Positions 15,915 through 23,747 of a stretch of 35,155 nt of DNA are shown here, one piece after another (position 1 is the first letter of the stretch; each line of letters begins with the position of its first letter). The DNA is from Chloroflexota bacterium (GTDB lineage Bacteria > Chloroflexota > Dormibacteria > Dormibacterales > Dormibacteraceae), in the NCBI GenBank assembly GCA_005880855.1, contig VBGM01000017.1, forward strand, positions 19,892-55,046, written 5' to 3'. The notes beneath the pieces were generated by a model, which did no database searches, was not told the origin of the DNA, and was given only the letters and a program-made list of their open reading frames with translations. The translations under genes were made by a program, and so were the position numbers.

Positions 15915-17591
15915 CTAGTCGCGTAGGGCGGCGGCGGCCGCCTCCCAGCAAAGGCGATGGCCGCTGACGCTGTCGTCCCGCTTGAACTTGACGACCACCA
16001 TCGTGGGCGTCGCCTTCTCGATGGCGTCGCTGATGGCCGGCTCGAGGCCCGACCGATCGGTCACCGGGCTGTAGACCAGCCCGTAAAGACGGGCGATCTG
16101 CGCGAAGTCGAGCCCGAGCGGGGTGGCGAAGATCTCCTCGAAGACGTCCGGGTGCTGGGCTTGAGGCAAAAAGTTGAAGACTCCGCCCCCGTTGTTGTCG
16201 CAAACAACGATGGTCGCCTTGACGCCGTGGCGTCCGATCGCCCACAGGCCGTTCATGTCGTGATAGACCGAGAGGTCGCCGAGCATCAGGACGGTGGGCA
16301 CATCGCTGCGGCCCGTGGCGACGCCGAGGCCGGTCGAGACAAGCCCGTCGATGCCGCTCGCGCCGCGGTTGCCGTAGAACCGCTGCTTGGACTTCGCCAG
16401 CGGCCAGAAGCTGTCCGCGGCGCGAATCGGCATGCTCGAGCCGACGAACACCTGGGCCACCTCGGGCAGGCGCGACGCCAGCGCGCGAACGATGTGGCCT
16501 TCGTGAAGCGGCGTGGAGATGAGGGTTGCCGAGATTGCCGCGCCGGCTTTCTTTCCTGCCGCCACCCACTCATCGCGCCAGGCGGCGCGATTCACCGGCG
16601 GCAGCGCTTCGAGCAACGACTGTGGGTCGGTCGCGATCACATGTCGGGCCACCTGGTCCTGGTCGCGCCAGGAGTGGTCGGGGTCGATGAGGAACGTGGG
16701 CGCCGCGGCGGCGGCGAGCCACGCATTCATGGCGCGCGAAGTGGGGGTACCGCCGATGCGGATCACCAGGTCCGGTCCGTGCTCGAGCGACCAGCCGGCA
16801 CGCAGGAGCGCTTCATATGACTCGACCGCGCCGCCAGTCTCGGGGCGGCGGAGCTGCGAGCCTGGCTCGGCCAGGACCGGCAGGCCCAGCCGCGTGAGCG
16901 CCGGCGCCACCCTTTCGCCATCCCTCATCTCGCCCGCCACCACCAGCGGCCGCTTCGCGCGTTGCAGCGCCGACGCCAGCGTGGCCAGCTGCGCGGGCGT
17001 GGGCAGGATTCGCCCGCTGGTGATGGTCTGCCCGGACTCGCCCTCGGCACTCGGAACCTGGCCGGGCGGCGGCACCAACGGTTCGCGAAACGGCAAGTTC
17101 AGGTGCACCGGGCCGCCCGCCGCCTCGGCCACCGCCCTCGCGGCGAGCCGGCGCCATATCCGCGGCGCTCCCGGTAGGTCGGCCGGGGTGCCCGGGTCGA
17201 AAAACCATCGCACTGCTGTCCCATAGAGATGCTGCTGGTCGATGGCCTGGTTGGCGCCCACGTCGCGCAGCTCAGGCGGACGATCGGCGGTGACGACGAT
17301 GAGCGGGGTTCGCGAGTAAAACGCCTCCACGACAGCGGGGTGAAACTCGGCCGCCGCCGTGCCGGAGGTGCACAGCACGACCGCCGGCTTGCCCGTCGAC
17401 TTCCCGAGCCCGAGGGCGAAGAACGAGCTCGAGCGCTCGTCGATCTGCACGATCACCTTGATCCTCGGGTGGCGCTGGAGGGCCATGGCGATCGGGGCCG
17501 AGCGCGAGCCCGGCGACACGCACGCGTACTCGACGCCCTGCGCCGCGAGCTCATCGACGAAGGTGGCCGCGAATGTTTGCGCTACATCCAT
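15915..17591 (-). CDS. menD: SEPHCHC synthase (2-succinyl-5-enolpyruvyl-6-hydroxy-3-cyclohexene-1-carboxylate synthase)
   Basis: 558-aa thiamine-diphosphate enzyme that joins isochorismate with the succinic semialdehyde unit from 2-oxoglutarate, the second step of menaquinone synthesis. YACVSPGSRSAPIAMAL (about 22-38) and QIDERSSSFFALG (Glu52, cofactor-activating) are N-terminal hallmarks. The C-terminal cofactor domain has GDLSVYHDMNGLW and VVCDNNGGGVFNFLPQ, the Mg/ThDP motif. Length is normal for the family. The start ATG 17591 is only 11 nt from the divergent menH GTG start, so the two share a tiny 5' region with no room for conventional leaders. The neighbouring men genes confirm the role. 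Confidence 0.95.
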   Translation of the reverse strand: MDVAQTFAATFVDELAAQGVEYACVSPGSRSAPIAMALQRHPRIKVIVQIDERSSSFFALGLGKSTGKPAVVLCTSGTAAAEFHPAVVEAFYSRTPLIVVTADRPPELRDVGANQAIDQQHLYGTAVRWFFDPGTPADLPGAPRIWRRLAARAVAEAAGGPVHLNLPFREPLVPPPGQVPSAEGESGQTITSGRILPTPAQLATLASALQRAKRPLVVAGEMRDGERVAPALTRLGLPVLAEPGSQLRRPETGGAVESYEALLRAGWSLEHGPDLVIRIGGTPTSRAMNAWLAAAAAPTFLIDPDHSWRDQDQVARHVIATDPQSLLEALPPVNRAAWRDEWVAAGKKAGAAISATLISTPLHEGHIVRALASRLPEVAQVFVGSSMPIRAADSFWPLAKSKQRFYGNRGASGIDGLVSTGLGVATGRSDVPTVLMLGDLSVYHDMNGLWAIGRHGVKATIVVCDNNGGGVFNFLPQAQHPDVFEEIFATPLGLDFAQIARLYGLVYSPVTDRSGLEPAISDAIEKATPTMVVVKFKRDDSVSGHRLCWEAAAAALRD

Positions 17592-17596
17592 ACGAT
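17591..17596 (+). promoter_or_regulatory. Candidate -10 box for menH
   Basis: TACGAT (TAnnnT pattern) ends 6 nt before the GTG at 17603 and abuts the menD start codon on the other strand. It would give a leaderless menH message. Confidence 0.3.
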
Positions 17597-17602
17597 TCGG
17601 CA

Positions 17603-18445
17603 GTGATTCTGGAGGGCGCCGACGTCCGTCTCAACTATTTCGTGACCGGCGAAGGCGCACCGGTGACCCTCCTGCACGGTTTCACACAGAGCGGCCGGAG
17701 CTGGCGGGAGGTCATCGCGACCATGCCGGCGGGCTACCAATGGGTGGCGCCGGACCTGCGGGGCCACGGCCAGACGCGCATCAGGGCGGGCGCGCCGTGC
17801 AGCATGGACGCCTGCCTGTCCGACCTGGAGATGCTCTGGGACCACCTCGGCGTCGAGCGCACCCACCTCATCGGCTACTCGATGGGCGGCCGCCTCGCGG
17901 TTCATGTGGCCGTGCATCGCCCCGAGCGGCTCCGGTCGCTCCTGACGATCGGCGCGCATGCGGGCCTGGACGAGGAGGCCCGCGAAGGCCGCAGGCTCGG
18001 TGACGAGGCTCTGGCGCAGCGTATCGAGCAGGACGGTCTCGAAGCCTTCGTCAACTACTGGAGCAGCCTGCCGCTGTTCGCGGGCCTGGAACGGCGTGGC
18101 CCGTCGTTCGTCGCGCAGATCCGGGCCGAGCGGATGGGCAACACGGTCGCCGGTCTGGCGGCCTCGCTGCGTGGAATGGGCGCCGGCGTGATGGAGCCGC
18201 TGTGGAGCGACATCGGTCGGGTTGACGTCCCCTGTACGTTCGTGGCCGGCCAGCTCGATCACGGATACGTCGCCTCCGCGCGCAGGCTGGCGGCCTCGGT
18301 TCCCAACGGACGCGTCGAGATCGTTCTTCGCGCGGGCCATGCCGTGCACCAGGAAAGACCGGACGCTTTCGCGCGAGTTCTCGCCGGTCACCTGGCGGCG
18401 CCAGCGGGAACGTCCTCGGGCGCCTCCAACATCACCTCTGCTTGA
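17603..18445 (+). CDS. menH: SHCHC synthase, alpha/beta hydrolase
   Basis: 280-aa alpha/beta-hydrolase that removes pyruvate from SEPHCHC, the third step of menaquinone synthesis. LLHGFTQSGRSW (about 23-34) is the MenH-type oxyanion loop, GYSMGGRLA (Ser93) the nucleophile elbow, Asp219 (GQLDHGY) and His246 (RAGHAVHQERP) the rest of the triad. The start is either GTG 17603 (TACGAT box 6 nt upstream) or ATG 17573, which would overlap menD by 19 nt. The 3' end overlaps the opposite-strand menC-like fragment by 58 nt. Other alpha/beta hydrolases look similar; the men neighbours and HGFTQSGRSW make menH the best call. Confidence 0.88.
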   Translation: MILEGADVRLNYFVTGEGAPVTLLHGFTQSGRSWREVIATMPAGYQWVAPDLRGHGQTRIRAGAPCSMDACLSDLEMLWDHLGVERTHLIGYSMGGRLAVHVAVHRPERLRSLLTIGAHAGLDEEAREGRRLGDEALAQRIEQDGLEAFVNYWSSLPLFAGLERRGPSFVAQIRAERMGNTVAGLAASLRGMGAGVMEPLWSDIGRVDVPCTFVAGQLDHGYVASARRLAASVPNGRVEIVLRAGHAVHQERPDAFARVLAGHLAAPAGTSSGASNITSA

Positions 18446-18606
18446 AGCCCCGCCGCATAGCGAGCGGCGCCAAGCCGTTCCTGGTCGAGCATTCCTCCGC
18501 CGGCGACCGGGCGCAGCACGAAGGACCGGCATCCGCGTGCGGCCTGGCGCTCCACCTCGCGCGCCACGTCCTGCGGGTTGACGACCGCGACGTATGCGTC
18601 CGTCAT
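18388..18606 (-). pseudogene. menC-like remnant (o-succinylbenzoate synthase fragment, 72 aa)
   Basis: The 72-residue frame (MTDAYVAVVNPQDVAREVER, then ARGCRSFVLRPVAGG, then LDQERLGAARYAAGLQAEVM) resembles the start of the barrel domain of enolase-superfamily o-succinylbenzoate synthases. In complete MenC proteins this part is preceded by a capping domain of about 90 residues and followed by the Lys/Asp/Glu metal site, all missing here. It starts with ATG overlapping the menA stop (ATGA), as a real operon gene would, and ends inside the menH 3' region. A decayed menC, or a trimmed protein with another use, are both possible. The resemblance is by eye. Confidence 0.5.
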
Positions 18607-19499
18607 GCCAGCAGTCCCAACGCCAGCAGAAGCGCGTAGGCGATCTCGGCGGCGGCCATTCGTTTCAGCGCGGCCACAAGTACGGGACCGCCGCGACTTG
18701 CGAACGCCGCACGCACGGGCACCGCGGCGACCGGGATCGCGAAATGCACGAGCATCACGGTCACACTGGCCAGGCCGAGGACGAGGATCACGATCGGCAC
18801 CGCGAACGCCGCGCAGACGATCACCACTAGCACGACGAGCGTGCGATCACGACCGATTCTGGTCGCCAGCGTTCGCTTGCCTGTCGCGGCGTCGGTGTCG
18901 ATGTCGCGGATGTTGTTGAGGACGAGAATCGCGGTGGCGAGGAGCCCCATCCCACAGCCCACGAGCACCGCCAGCGGCGTGATGCGCAACGACTCGACAT
19001 ACACCGTTCCGCAGGTGGCGACGAGCCCGAAGAAGACGAAAACGAAGACCTCGCCGAGCCCGAGATATCCATAAGGTCGCGGACCACCGGTGTAGAGCCA
19101 GCCCGCGAGCAGGCACGCGGCGCCCACCAGGAGCAATCGCCAATCGGTCGCGAGGCTGAGCACGAGACCGACGGCGCCTGCGATCCCGAACGCTGCGATC
19201 GCCGCCATCCTCACGTGATCCGGGGGGACGATCCCTGAGGCGGCGGCCCGCACAGGACCCACTCGCCGCGAAGTGTCGGCGCCGCGCACGAAGTCCGAGT
19301 AGTCGTTCGCGAAGTTGACGCCGAGCTGCATCGCGATGCCGACTACGAGCGCGGCGAGGCCGGCGACTGGCCTGATGCCGCCTTGATGGATCGCGACCGC
19401 GGTCCCCGCGAGCACCGGCGCCACCGACGCCGCGAGCGTCGCGGGCCGGACGGCGGACCACCAGACGCGCGATGGCGTCAGCGCTGCAGCGACAATCAA
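18603..19499 (-). CDS. menA: 1,4-dihydroxy-2-naphthoate polyprenyltransferase
   Basis: 298-aa integral membrane prenyltransferase of the UbiA superfamily that attaches the polyprenyl tail to dihydroxynaphthoate, giving demethylmenaquinone. The first Asp-rich motif NFANDYSD (about 62-69) with FVRGAD and the second NNIRDIDTDAATGKRTLA are the MenA-type metal/diphosphate sites. Eight to nine hydrophobic helices alternate through the protein. The open frame continues upstream into menB, but TTG 19499, right after the menB stop, puts TPSRVWWSAVRPATL at the expected N-terminus. Its stop overlaps the menC-like fragment (ATGA). Same transcript as menB. Confidence 0.92.
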   Translation of the reverse strand: MIVAAALTPSRVWWSAVRPATLAASVAPVLAGTAVAIHQGGIRPVAGLAALVVGIAMQLGVNFANDYSDFVRGADTSRRVGPVRAAASGIVPPDHVRMAAIAAFGIAGAVGLVLSLATDWRLLLVGAACLLAGWLYTGGPRPYGYLGLGEVFVFVFFGLVATCGTVYVESLRITPLAVLVGCGMGLLATAILVLNNIRDIDTDAATGKRTLATRIGRDRTLVVLVVIVCAAFAVPIVILVLGLASVTVMLVHFAIPVAAVPVRAAFASRGGPVLVAALKRMAAAEIAYALLLALGLLA

Positions 19500-19500
19500 A

Positions 19501-20346
19501 TCAGGGCCGTTTCGGAAATTTGCTGAAGTCAGGCTTGCGCTTTTGCACATATGCGTCGCGGCCCTCCTGGGCCTCGTCGCTCATGTAGTAGAGAAGCGTG
19601 GCGTCGCCGGCGAGCTGCTGGATGCCGGCGAGGCCATCATCGGCAGCGTTGAGGCCCGCCTTCAGCATGCGCAAGGCGAGCGGACTGAGCTCGAGCATCC
19701 GGCGGCACCATACGACCGTTTCCTCTTCGAGCGCGGCCAGCGGCACGACCTTGTTGACCATGCCCATGTCGAGGGCCTGCTGGGCGTCGTACTGCTCGCA
19801 GAGGAACCAGATCTCGCGTGCCTTCTTCTGGCCGACGATGCGGGCCAGCAAACCGGCGCCGTAGCCGCCGTCGAAGCTGCCGACCCTGGGGCCGGTCTGC
19901 CCGAAGCGTGCGTTGTCCGCCGCGATGGTCAGGTCGCACACGATGTGAAGGACGTGGCCCCCACCGATCGCGTATCCCGCCACCATTGCGATCACCGGCT
20001 TCGGGAGACGCCTTATCTGGATCTGCAGGTCGAGCACGTTGAGGCGCCCGGTGCCCTTGGGATCGAGGTAGCCGTCGTCGCCGCGAATGCGCTGGTCGCC
20101 GCCGGAGCAGAAGGCCTCGGTCCCCGCCCCGGTCAGGATGACGACGCCGATCTGCGGATCGTCCCGAGCCGCTTCGAACGCCCTCGACATCTCGAACACA
20201 GTCGTGGGCCGGAACGCGTTGCGGACCTCCGGGCGGTTGATGGTGATCTTGGCGATGCCGTCCCAGGTCTCATAGAGGATGTCCTCGTACTTCCTCGCAC
20301 GCTTCCAGCCGGCCTTCGGCCCCGCTTTACGACTCTTCAAGCTCAC
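19501..20346 (-). CDS. menB: 1,4-dihydroxy-2-naphthoyl-CoA synthase
   Basis: 281-aa crotonase-fold enzyme that closes the second ring of the naphthoquinone from o-succinylbenzoyl-CoA. [39 protein letters not shown] and [18 protein letters not shown] (about 148-165) are near-invariant MenB blocks. Gln150-Thr151-Gly152 is the type I pattern that in studied enzymes needs bicarbonate, rather than the Asp of type II. The C-terminus [16 protein letters not shown] is typical. Annotated from GTG 20346, but GGAG lies only 1 nt before it and 7 nt before an in-frame TTG at 20340, which may be the true start. The 10-bp palindrome AGCGATCGCT (20355-20364) lies just upstream. Confidence 0.96.
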   Translation of the reverse strand: MSLKSRKAGPKAGWKRARKYEDILYETWDGIAKITINRPEVRNAFRPTTVFEMSRAFEAARDDPQIGVVILTGAGTEAFCSGGDQRIRGDDGYLDPKGTGRLNVLDLQIQIRRLPKPVIAMVAGYAIGGGHVLHIVCDLTIAADNARFGQTGPRVGSFDGGYGAGLLARIVGQKKAREIWFLCEQYDAQQALDMGMVNKVVPLAALEEETVVWCRRMLELSPLALRMLKAGLNAADDGLAGIQQLAGDATLLYYMSDEAQEGRDAYVQKRKPDFSKFPKRP

Positions 20347-20354
20347 ACTCCTAG

Positions 20355-20364
20355 AGCGATCGCT
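20355..20364. promoter_or_regulatory. Perfect palindrome upstream of menB
   Basis: AGCGATCGCT is self-complementary and sits 8 bp before the menB start in the 49-bp gap after the LysE gene. It may be an operator. The core CGATCG is common in high-GC genomes, so the evidence is weak. Confidence 0.25.
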
Positions 20365-20395
20365 AGCACTATTGAGAATCGTACGCCCCGGAGAG

Positions 20396-21019
20396 CTATC
20401 GGCGTTCGAAAGCGAGCCTGGCGCCCAGGCCGATCAGGACGACACCGGTGACCTTCGTCATAAAGGTGCGGACGCGCGAGCCCAGGCCAGTCCGGCCGAG
20501 CCGGCTGACGACGTGGCCGTATGCGACCAGCCAAACGAGCAGCATGACCTCGAACACGGCGACCATGAGGACGAGCTGGATCGCGGGGTCGCCCGGAAGC
20601 GTGAACTGGGGCATGACCGTGACGAAGAACGCGCCGGTCTTGGGGTTGAGCAAATTGCTCATCAACCCCTGGCCCCAAGCGCTGTGGTCGCCGAGTGTCG
20701 AACCGCTGCGGGCCGGGGATGCATCTTCACGCGACTTCGACAGCAAGCTGCGCGCCCCGAGATAAAACAGGTAGGCCGCGCCCGCCAGCTTGAGAATCGT
20801 GAATGCGGTCGACGAGCGTTCGAGCAGCACGCCAACTCCCAGGGTCGCGGCCGCGGCCCACGCCAGAATCCCCACAGCGACGCCAAGGGCCGACATCGTC
20901 GATGCCCGCGGCCCGCCGGCAAGCGCGTTGCGGATGATCAATGCGGTGTCGGGACCCGGCGTCGCGATGATCAGCGCGGACAGCGCGACCCACGCGAGAA
21001 AACGTCCGTCGAAATCCAT
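20396..21019 (-). CDS. LysE/RhtB family amino-acid exporter
   Basis: 207-aa membrane transporter of the LysE superfamily, which exports amino acids or related metabolites. The N-terminal [20 protein letters not shown] is the family signature, followed by a GxxxG-rich second helix ([20 protein letters not shown]) and [36 protein letters not shown] (about 120-138) is the second conserved block. Six hydrophobic helices fit the family. It starts 6 nt after the nucleotidyltransferase gene, so it is probably in the same transcript, upstream of menB. The substrate is not determinable. Confidence 0.9.
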   Translation of the reverse strand: MDFDGRFLAWVALSALIIATPGPDTALIIRNALAGGPRASTMSALGVAVGILAWAAAATLGVGVLLERSSTAFTILKLAGAAYLFYLGARSLLSKSREDASPARSGSTLGDHSAWGQGLMSNLLNPKTGAFFVTVMPQFTLPGDPAIQLVLMVAVFEVMLLVWLVAYGHVVSRLGRTGLGSRVRTFMTKVTGVVLIGLGARLAFERR

Positions 21020-21025
21020 CAGCGC

Positions 21026-21973
21026 CTACGCCTTCGGAGTTGGCTTAGGGCGCGGGAAGAGCCGGACGATGTTGGCGTAATCGGCCGGCGTGTCGATGTC
21101 GTCGAGGCGGTCGAGGGTTGGCACGACGTCGACCAGCTCCGGTCGCCGATCGAGCAATTGCCGCGCTCCGGCGTCGCCTTCAAGAGTCATGAGCTCATCC
21201 CATAGCTCACGTGCCAGCACCACGGGGGGAGCCCACTTGCCCTCGTCGCGGGCCACGGCGACCGCGGGGCGCGCTCCCTCGCGACGCCAGCCACGTAGCA
21301 AGGCGGACACTGTGCGCGAGCCCACCATTGGCTGGTCGCCGAGCATCACGAGGGCGGCCTCCATGTCCTGCCGCATCGCGCGAAGGCCGGCCTGCAGCGA
21401 CGAGGCCATGCCCGTATGGGCGCGCGGGTTGTGGACCAGCTCGGCGTCGCCGCCGACAGCACTCTTGACTTCGTCGGACGAATAGACCACGACGATTTGA
21501 TGGCACCCACCGTCCGATGCCGCCTCGATCACGCTCCTGATCATCGGCCGGCCGTCGAACTCCAGCAGCACCTTCTGCGGGCCGGACATGCGCGTGCTCG
21601 ATCCGGCCGCGAGCACGATCGAGCCGACCGGCAGCAAGGCGTCGGCCAAGCGGTCGAAGGGCGGCGACGAGGCACGAATCCATTCGACGTCGGCTTCGGC
21701 TCTCAGGGCGATCTCGGCAAAGTCGCGAAGTCGGGCGCTGTCGCCGTCGACCAGGAACAGCCTCCGGCCGGCAAGGACGCTCAGGTCTCGATCGTCGCTG
21801 GGCAAGCCGATCACCGCCAGGGTCCTGCAGTCCTTCCGAGCCGCCACATGCTGAAGGGCGGCCTCGAGGTCACGCCCGCGAACTACGACGCTGTGCGGCC
21901 CATCAGGCTCCCGATAGGTGCGGCCGCGGATTGGCAGCTCAAGGTCGCTCATGACGAAAACCGGCATCCCCAT
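21026..21973 (-). CDS. MobA-like (MocA-type) nucleotidyltransferase with extra N-terminal domain
   Basis: 315-aa protein. Residues about 118-315 form a MobA-like NTP transferase: LAAGSSTRM (121-129) with Lys134 (PQKVLL) is the nucleotide-binding signature, followed by GMASSLQAGLRAM and ALVMLGDQPMV. This MocA-type domain attaches CMP to molybdopterin in molybdenum hydroxylase maturation, and the CO-dehydrogenase cluster nearby would need such a cofactor. The first 110 residues are a separate region (VVVRGRDLEAALQHVAARKD, then TLAVIGLPSDDRDLSVLAGR) that I do not recognise. ATG 21973 or 21967 is likelier than the longest frame from 22006, whose first residues look non-coding. The role in cofactor synthesis is inferred. 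Confidence 0.8.
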   Translation of the reverse strand: MGMPVFVMSDLELPIRGRTYREPDGPHSVVVRGRDLEAALQHVAARKDCRTLAVIGLPSDDRDLSVLAGRRLFLVDGDSARLRDFAEIALRAEADVEWIRASSPPFDRLADALLPVGSIVLAAGSSTRMSGPQKVLLEFDGRPMIRSVIEAASDGGCHQIVVVYSSDEVKSAVGGDAELVHNPRAHTGMASSLQAGLRAMRQDMEAALVMLGDQPMVGSRTVSALLRGWRREGARPAVAVARDEGKWAPPVVLARELWDELMTLEGDAGARQLLDRRPELVDVVPTLDRLDDIDTPADYANIVRLFPRPKPTPKA

Positions 21974-22017
21974 AATGTGGCAGACGGGACCAGGATCCGA
22001 TCCCACAGCCGCGTCCG

Positions 22018-22023
22018 TTTAAT
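22018..22023 (+). promoter_or_regulatory. Candidate -10 box for nfo
   Basis: TTTAAT ends 8 nt before the GTG start of the endonuclease IV gene. There is no purine-rich ribosome-binding site, so a leaderless message is likely. Confidence 0.35.
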
Positions 22024-22031
22024 CTCTTTGG

Positions 22032-22877
22032 GTGCCTTTGATCGGAGCCCACATCGACTCGTCCGGGGGCCTTCACCTATCGTTCGAGCGTGCCAAGGCG
22101 ATGGGGGCCGAGGCAATCCAGTGCCACCCCACCCCCCCCGGCTTCTGGGGCTCGCCCAAGCTCGATGACGTCCGCATCTCGACGTTCAGGGAAGCCGCCG
22201 ACAAGTACGGCAAACCACCGTTTTACTTTCATGCCGTCTACCTGATCAACCTTGCCGGCGACGACCCCACGATGCGGCAGCGTTCGGAAAGCACGCTCGC
22301 CGGTTACCTCAAGGCCGCCGATGAGCTCGGCGTCGACGGGGTGATCTTCCACACGGGCTCCCATAAGGGCGCTGGTTTCGACGTCCGGTTGCCGTCGATC
22401 CTCGAGCACATCAGGAAGGTCCTGGAGCGCGCCGACCCCAAGTCGGCTCGCTTGCTGATCGAGAACAACGCCGGGCTGGGTGGATGCGTCGGCGCTCGCT
22501 TCGAGGAGATCGCGCGCATGCTCGAGGGCCTCCACGACCCTCGCGTCGGCGTGTGCTTCGACACCTGCCACGCATTCGCGTCCGGATACGACGAGCGAAC
22601 GCCAGCCGACGTGAGGAAAACGGTGGATGAGCTGGATCGGGTGATCGGGCTGAAGAACGTCGACGTGATCCATTGCAACGATTCGGTGACCGGCCTCGGC
22701 TCCAACCGCGACCGGCACGCCAACATCGGCGAGGGGCAGATAGGCGATGAAGGTTTTCGCGCGCTGCTGCACGAGCCGAGGCTCGTCAGGTTGCCCTTCA
22801 TCCTCGAGGTGCCTGGCGCCGGTGACGGCCCGGACGCGGCGCAGGTCGCCACGCTGCGGCGTCTGGCTACCGGTTAG
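22032..22877 (+). CDS. nfo: Deoxyribonuclease IV (endonuclease IV, AP endonuclease)
   Basis: 281-aa TIM-barrel, three-zinc AP endonuclease that nicks DNA at abasic sites in base excision repair. Metal ligands and motifs are in order: FHAVYLINLA, IFHTGSHKG, LLIENNAG, GVCFDTCHAFASGYD, VIHCNDS, DRHANIGEG and FILEVPG. Length matches the family (about 280). The start is GTG 22032 with TTTAAT 8 nt upstream. It diverges from the nucleotidyltransferase gene across a 58-bp gap and is followed after 6 bp by the convergent 72-aa gene. Confidence 0.95.
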   Translation: MPLIGAHIDSSGGLHLSFERAKAMGAEAIQCHPTPPGFWGSPKLDDVRISTFREAADKYGKPPFYFHAVYLINLAGDDPTMRQRSESTLAGYLKAADELGVDGVIFHTGSHKGAGFDVRLPSILEHIRKVLERADPKSARLLIENNAGLGGCVGARFEEIARMLEGLHDPRVGVCFDTCHAFASGYDERTPADVRKTVDELDRVIGLKNVDVIHCNDSVTGLGSNRDRHANIGEGQIGDEGFRALLHEPRLVRLPFILEVPGAGDGPDAAQVATLRRLATG

Positions 22878-22883
22878 GCAAGC

Positions 22884-23102
22884 TCAGCTTCTGGCTCGTG
22901 AGCCCCACTTTGAGGCCGAGCGCGGGCTCCGGCGTGGCGGTCGCTGGCTGGCCAGCCGCGCGAGGTACCAGGCCCTGGTGGCCAGGCGGCGAAGGGCTGC
23001 CGGCCACGGCTCCTGTGAGGCCGCCAGGCGGCGGTTGTCAGCCTCGACCTGGAGATCCTTCAGCCGCTGCCACGCCACATCCTCGTTCGCGTACGGGTTC
23101 AT
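22884..23102 (-). CDS. Small basic protein of unknown function, 72 aa
   Basis: 72-aa protein beginning MNPYANEDVAWQRLKDLQVE, an amphipathic helical N-terminus with a DNRRLAA segment, followed by a basic, Arg/Trp-rich tail. TGGAGG at 23108-23113 lies 6 nt before the ATG and is one of the better Shine-Dalgarno sites in the window; TATAAT (23142-23147, minus strand) lies further upstream. These signals and the codon pattern support a real gene. It is divergent from the CGNR regulator and convergent with nfo. I do not recognise a family. Confidence 0.6.
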   Translation of the reverse strand: MNPYANEDVAWQRLKDLQVEADNRRLAASQEPWPAALRRLATRAWYLARLASQRPPRRSPRSASKWGSRARS

Positions 23103-23141
23103 CTCGCGCCTCCACTAACTCTCAATTGCTCTATGCCAGTT

Positions 23142-23147
23142 ATTATA
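23142..23147 (-). promoter_or_regulatory. Candidate -10 box for the 72-aa gene
   Basis: A perfect TATAAT on the minus strand, 39 nt before the ATG at 23102, leaving a leader with a Shine-Dalgarno site. It is back to back with the TATAAT of the divergent CGNR gene. No good -35 match. Confidence 0.4.
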
Positions 23148-23176
23148 ACTCACATTAGCCTATTAGCGGTTACGCC

Positions 23177-23182
23177 TATAAT
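23177..23182 (+). promoter_or_regulatory. Candidate -10 box for the CGNR regulator
   Basis: A perfect TATAAT ending 10 nt before ATG 23193, with no Shine-Dalgarno between, consistent with a leaderless or nearly leaderless transcript. This supports ATG 23193 over the upstream in-frame ATG at 23133, which lies before the box. Confidence 0.5.
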
Positions 23183-23192
23183 CGCTTTCGAG

Positions 23193-23747
23193 ATGGCCGA
23201 CCGCGACACCGCCACCGGCGTGCTGGGCTTGGTCCAGGCTTTCGTCAACACCGTCGACCTGCAGGACGGCCCCGAAGAGCTTGCCCACCCCAACGCTCTC
23301 GAGACTTGGCTGGTGGCGCATGAGCTCATGCAAGCTGGGCAACCGGTCTCCGAAGCGGACCTGAAACATGCCATCGCCGTGCGCGAGGCGATCCGGGCCG
23401 TGATCGGCGCCAACACCGGCGGAAGGGTCTACCCCCTGGATGTGGCTACCTTGAACGAAGCTGCGACCGCCAGCCGGCTGCGGGCGCGATTCAGCGCGGA
23501 CGGAAAGGCGCGGCTCGAACCGGAGGCCGGCGGCGTCGCCGGCGCGATGGGCCGGGTCGTGGCCGCCGTCTTCAGCGCAATGGCGGACGAGGGCTGGTCC
23601 CGCCTCAAGCTTTGCAGCTCTCCCACCTGCCGGTGGGTCTTTTACGACGGCTCCCGAAACCACTCCAGCCGCTGGTGCACGATGGCGACCTGCGGCAACC
23701 GGCAGAAGGCGCGGCGCTTCCGAGAGCGCGCCCGGTCGATCGCCTAG
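23193..23747 (+). CDS. CGNR zinc-finger (ABATE domain) putative transcriptional regulator
   Basis: 184-aa protein with an N-terminal ABATE-type domain (AFVNTVDLQDGPEELAHPN near residue 16, then LKHAIAVREAIRAVI) and a C-terminal CGNR zinc finger: LKLCSSPTCRWVFYDGSRN, then RWCTMATCGNRQKARRFRER. The four cysteines fit CX4C...CX4C zinc binding. Members are thought to be stress-related transcription regulators; DNA targets are unknown. The start is set by the TATAAT box at 23177. Its TAG stop shares a CTAG with the stop of the convergent xdhC gene (4-nt overlap of frames). Confidence 0.9.
   Translation: MADRDTATGVLGLVQAFVNTVDLQDGPEELAHPNALETWLVAHELMQAGQPVSEADLKHAIAVREAIRAVIGANTGGRVYPLDVATLNEAATASRLRARFSADGKARLEPEAGGVAGAMGRVVAAVFSAMADEGWSRLKLCSSPTCRWVFYDGSRNHSSRWCTMATCGNRQKARRFRERARSIA

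Noticed and set aside
18847-19461. Arg-rich 204-aa frame within menA
   Set aside because: Low-complexity shadow of the menA gene in another frame; no start signal or domain.
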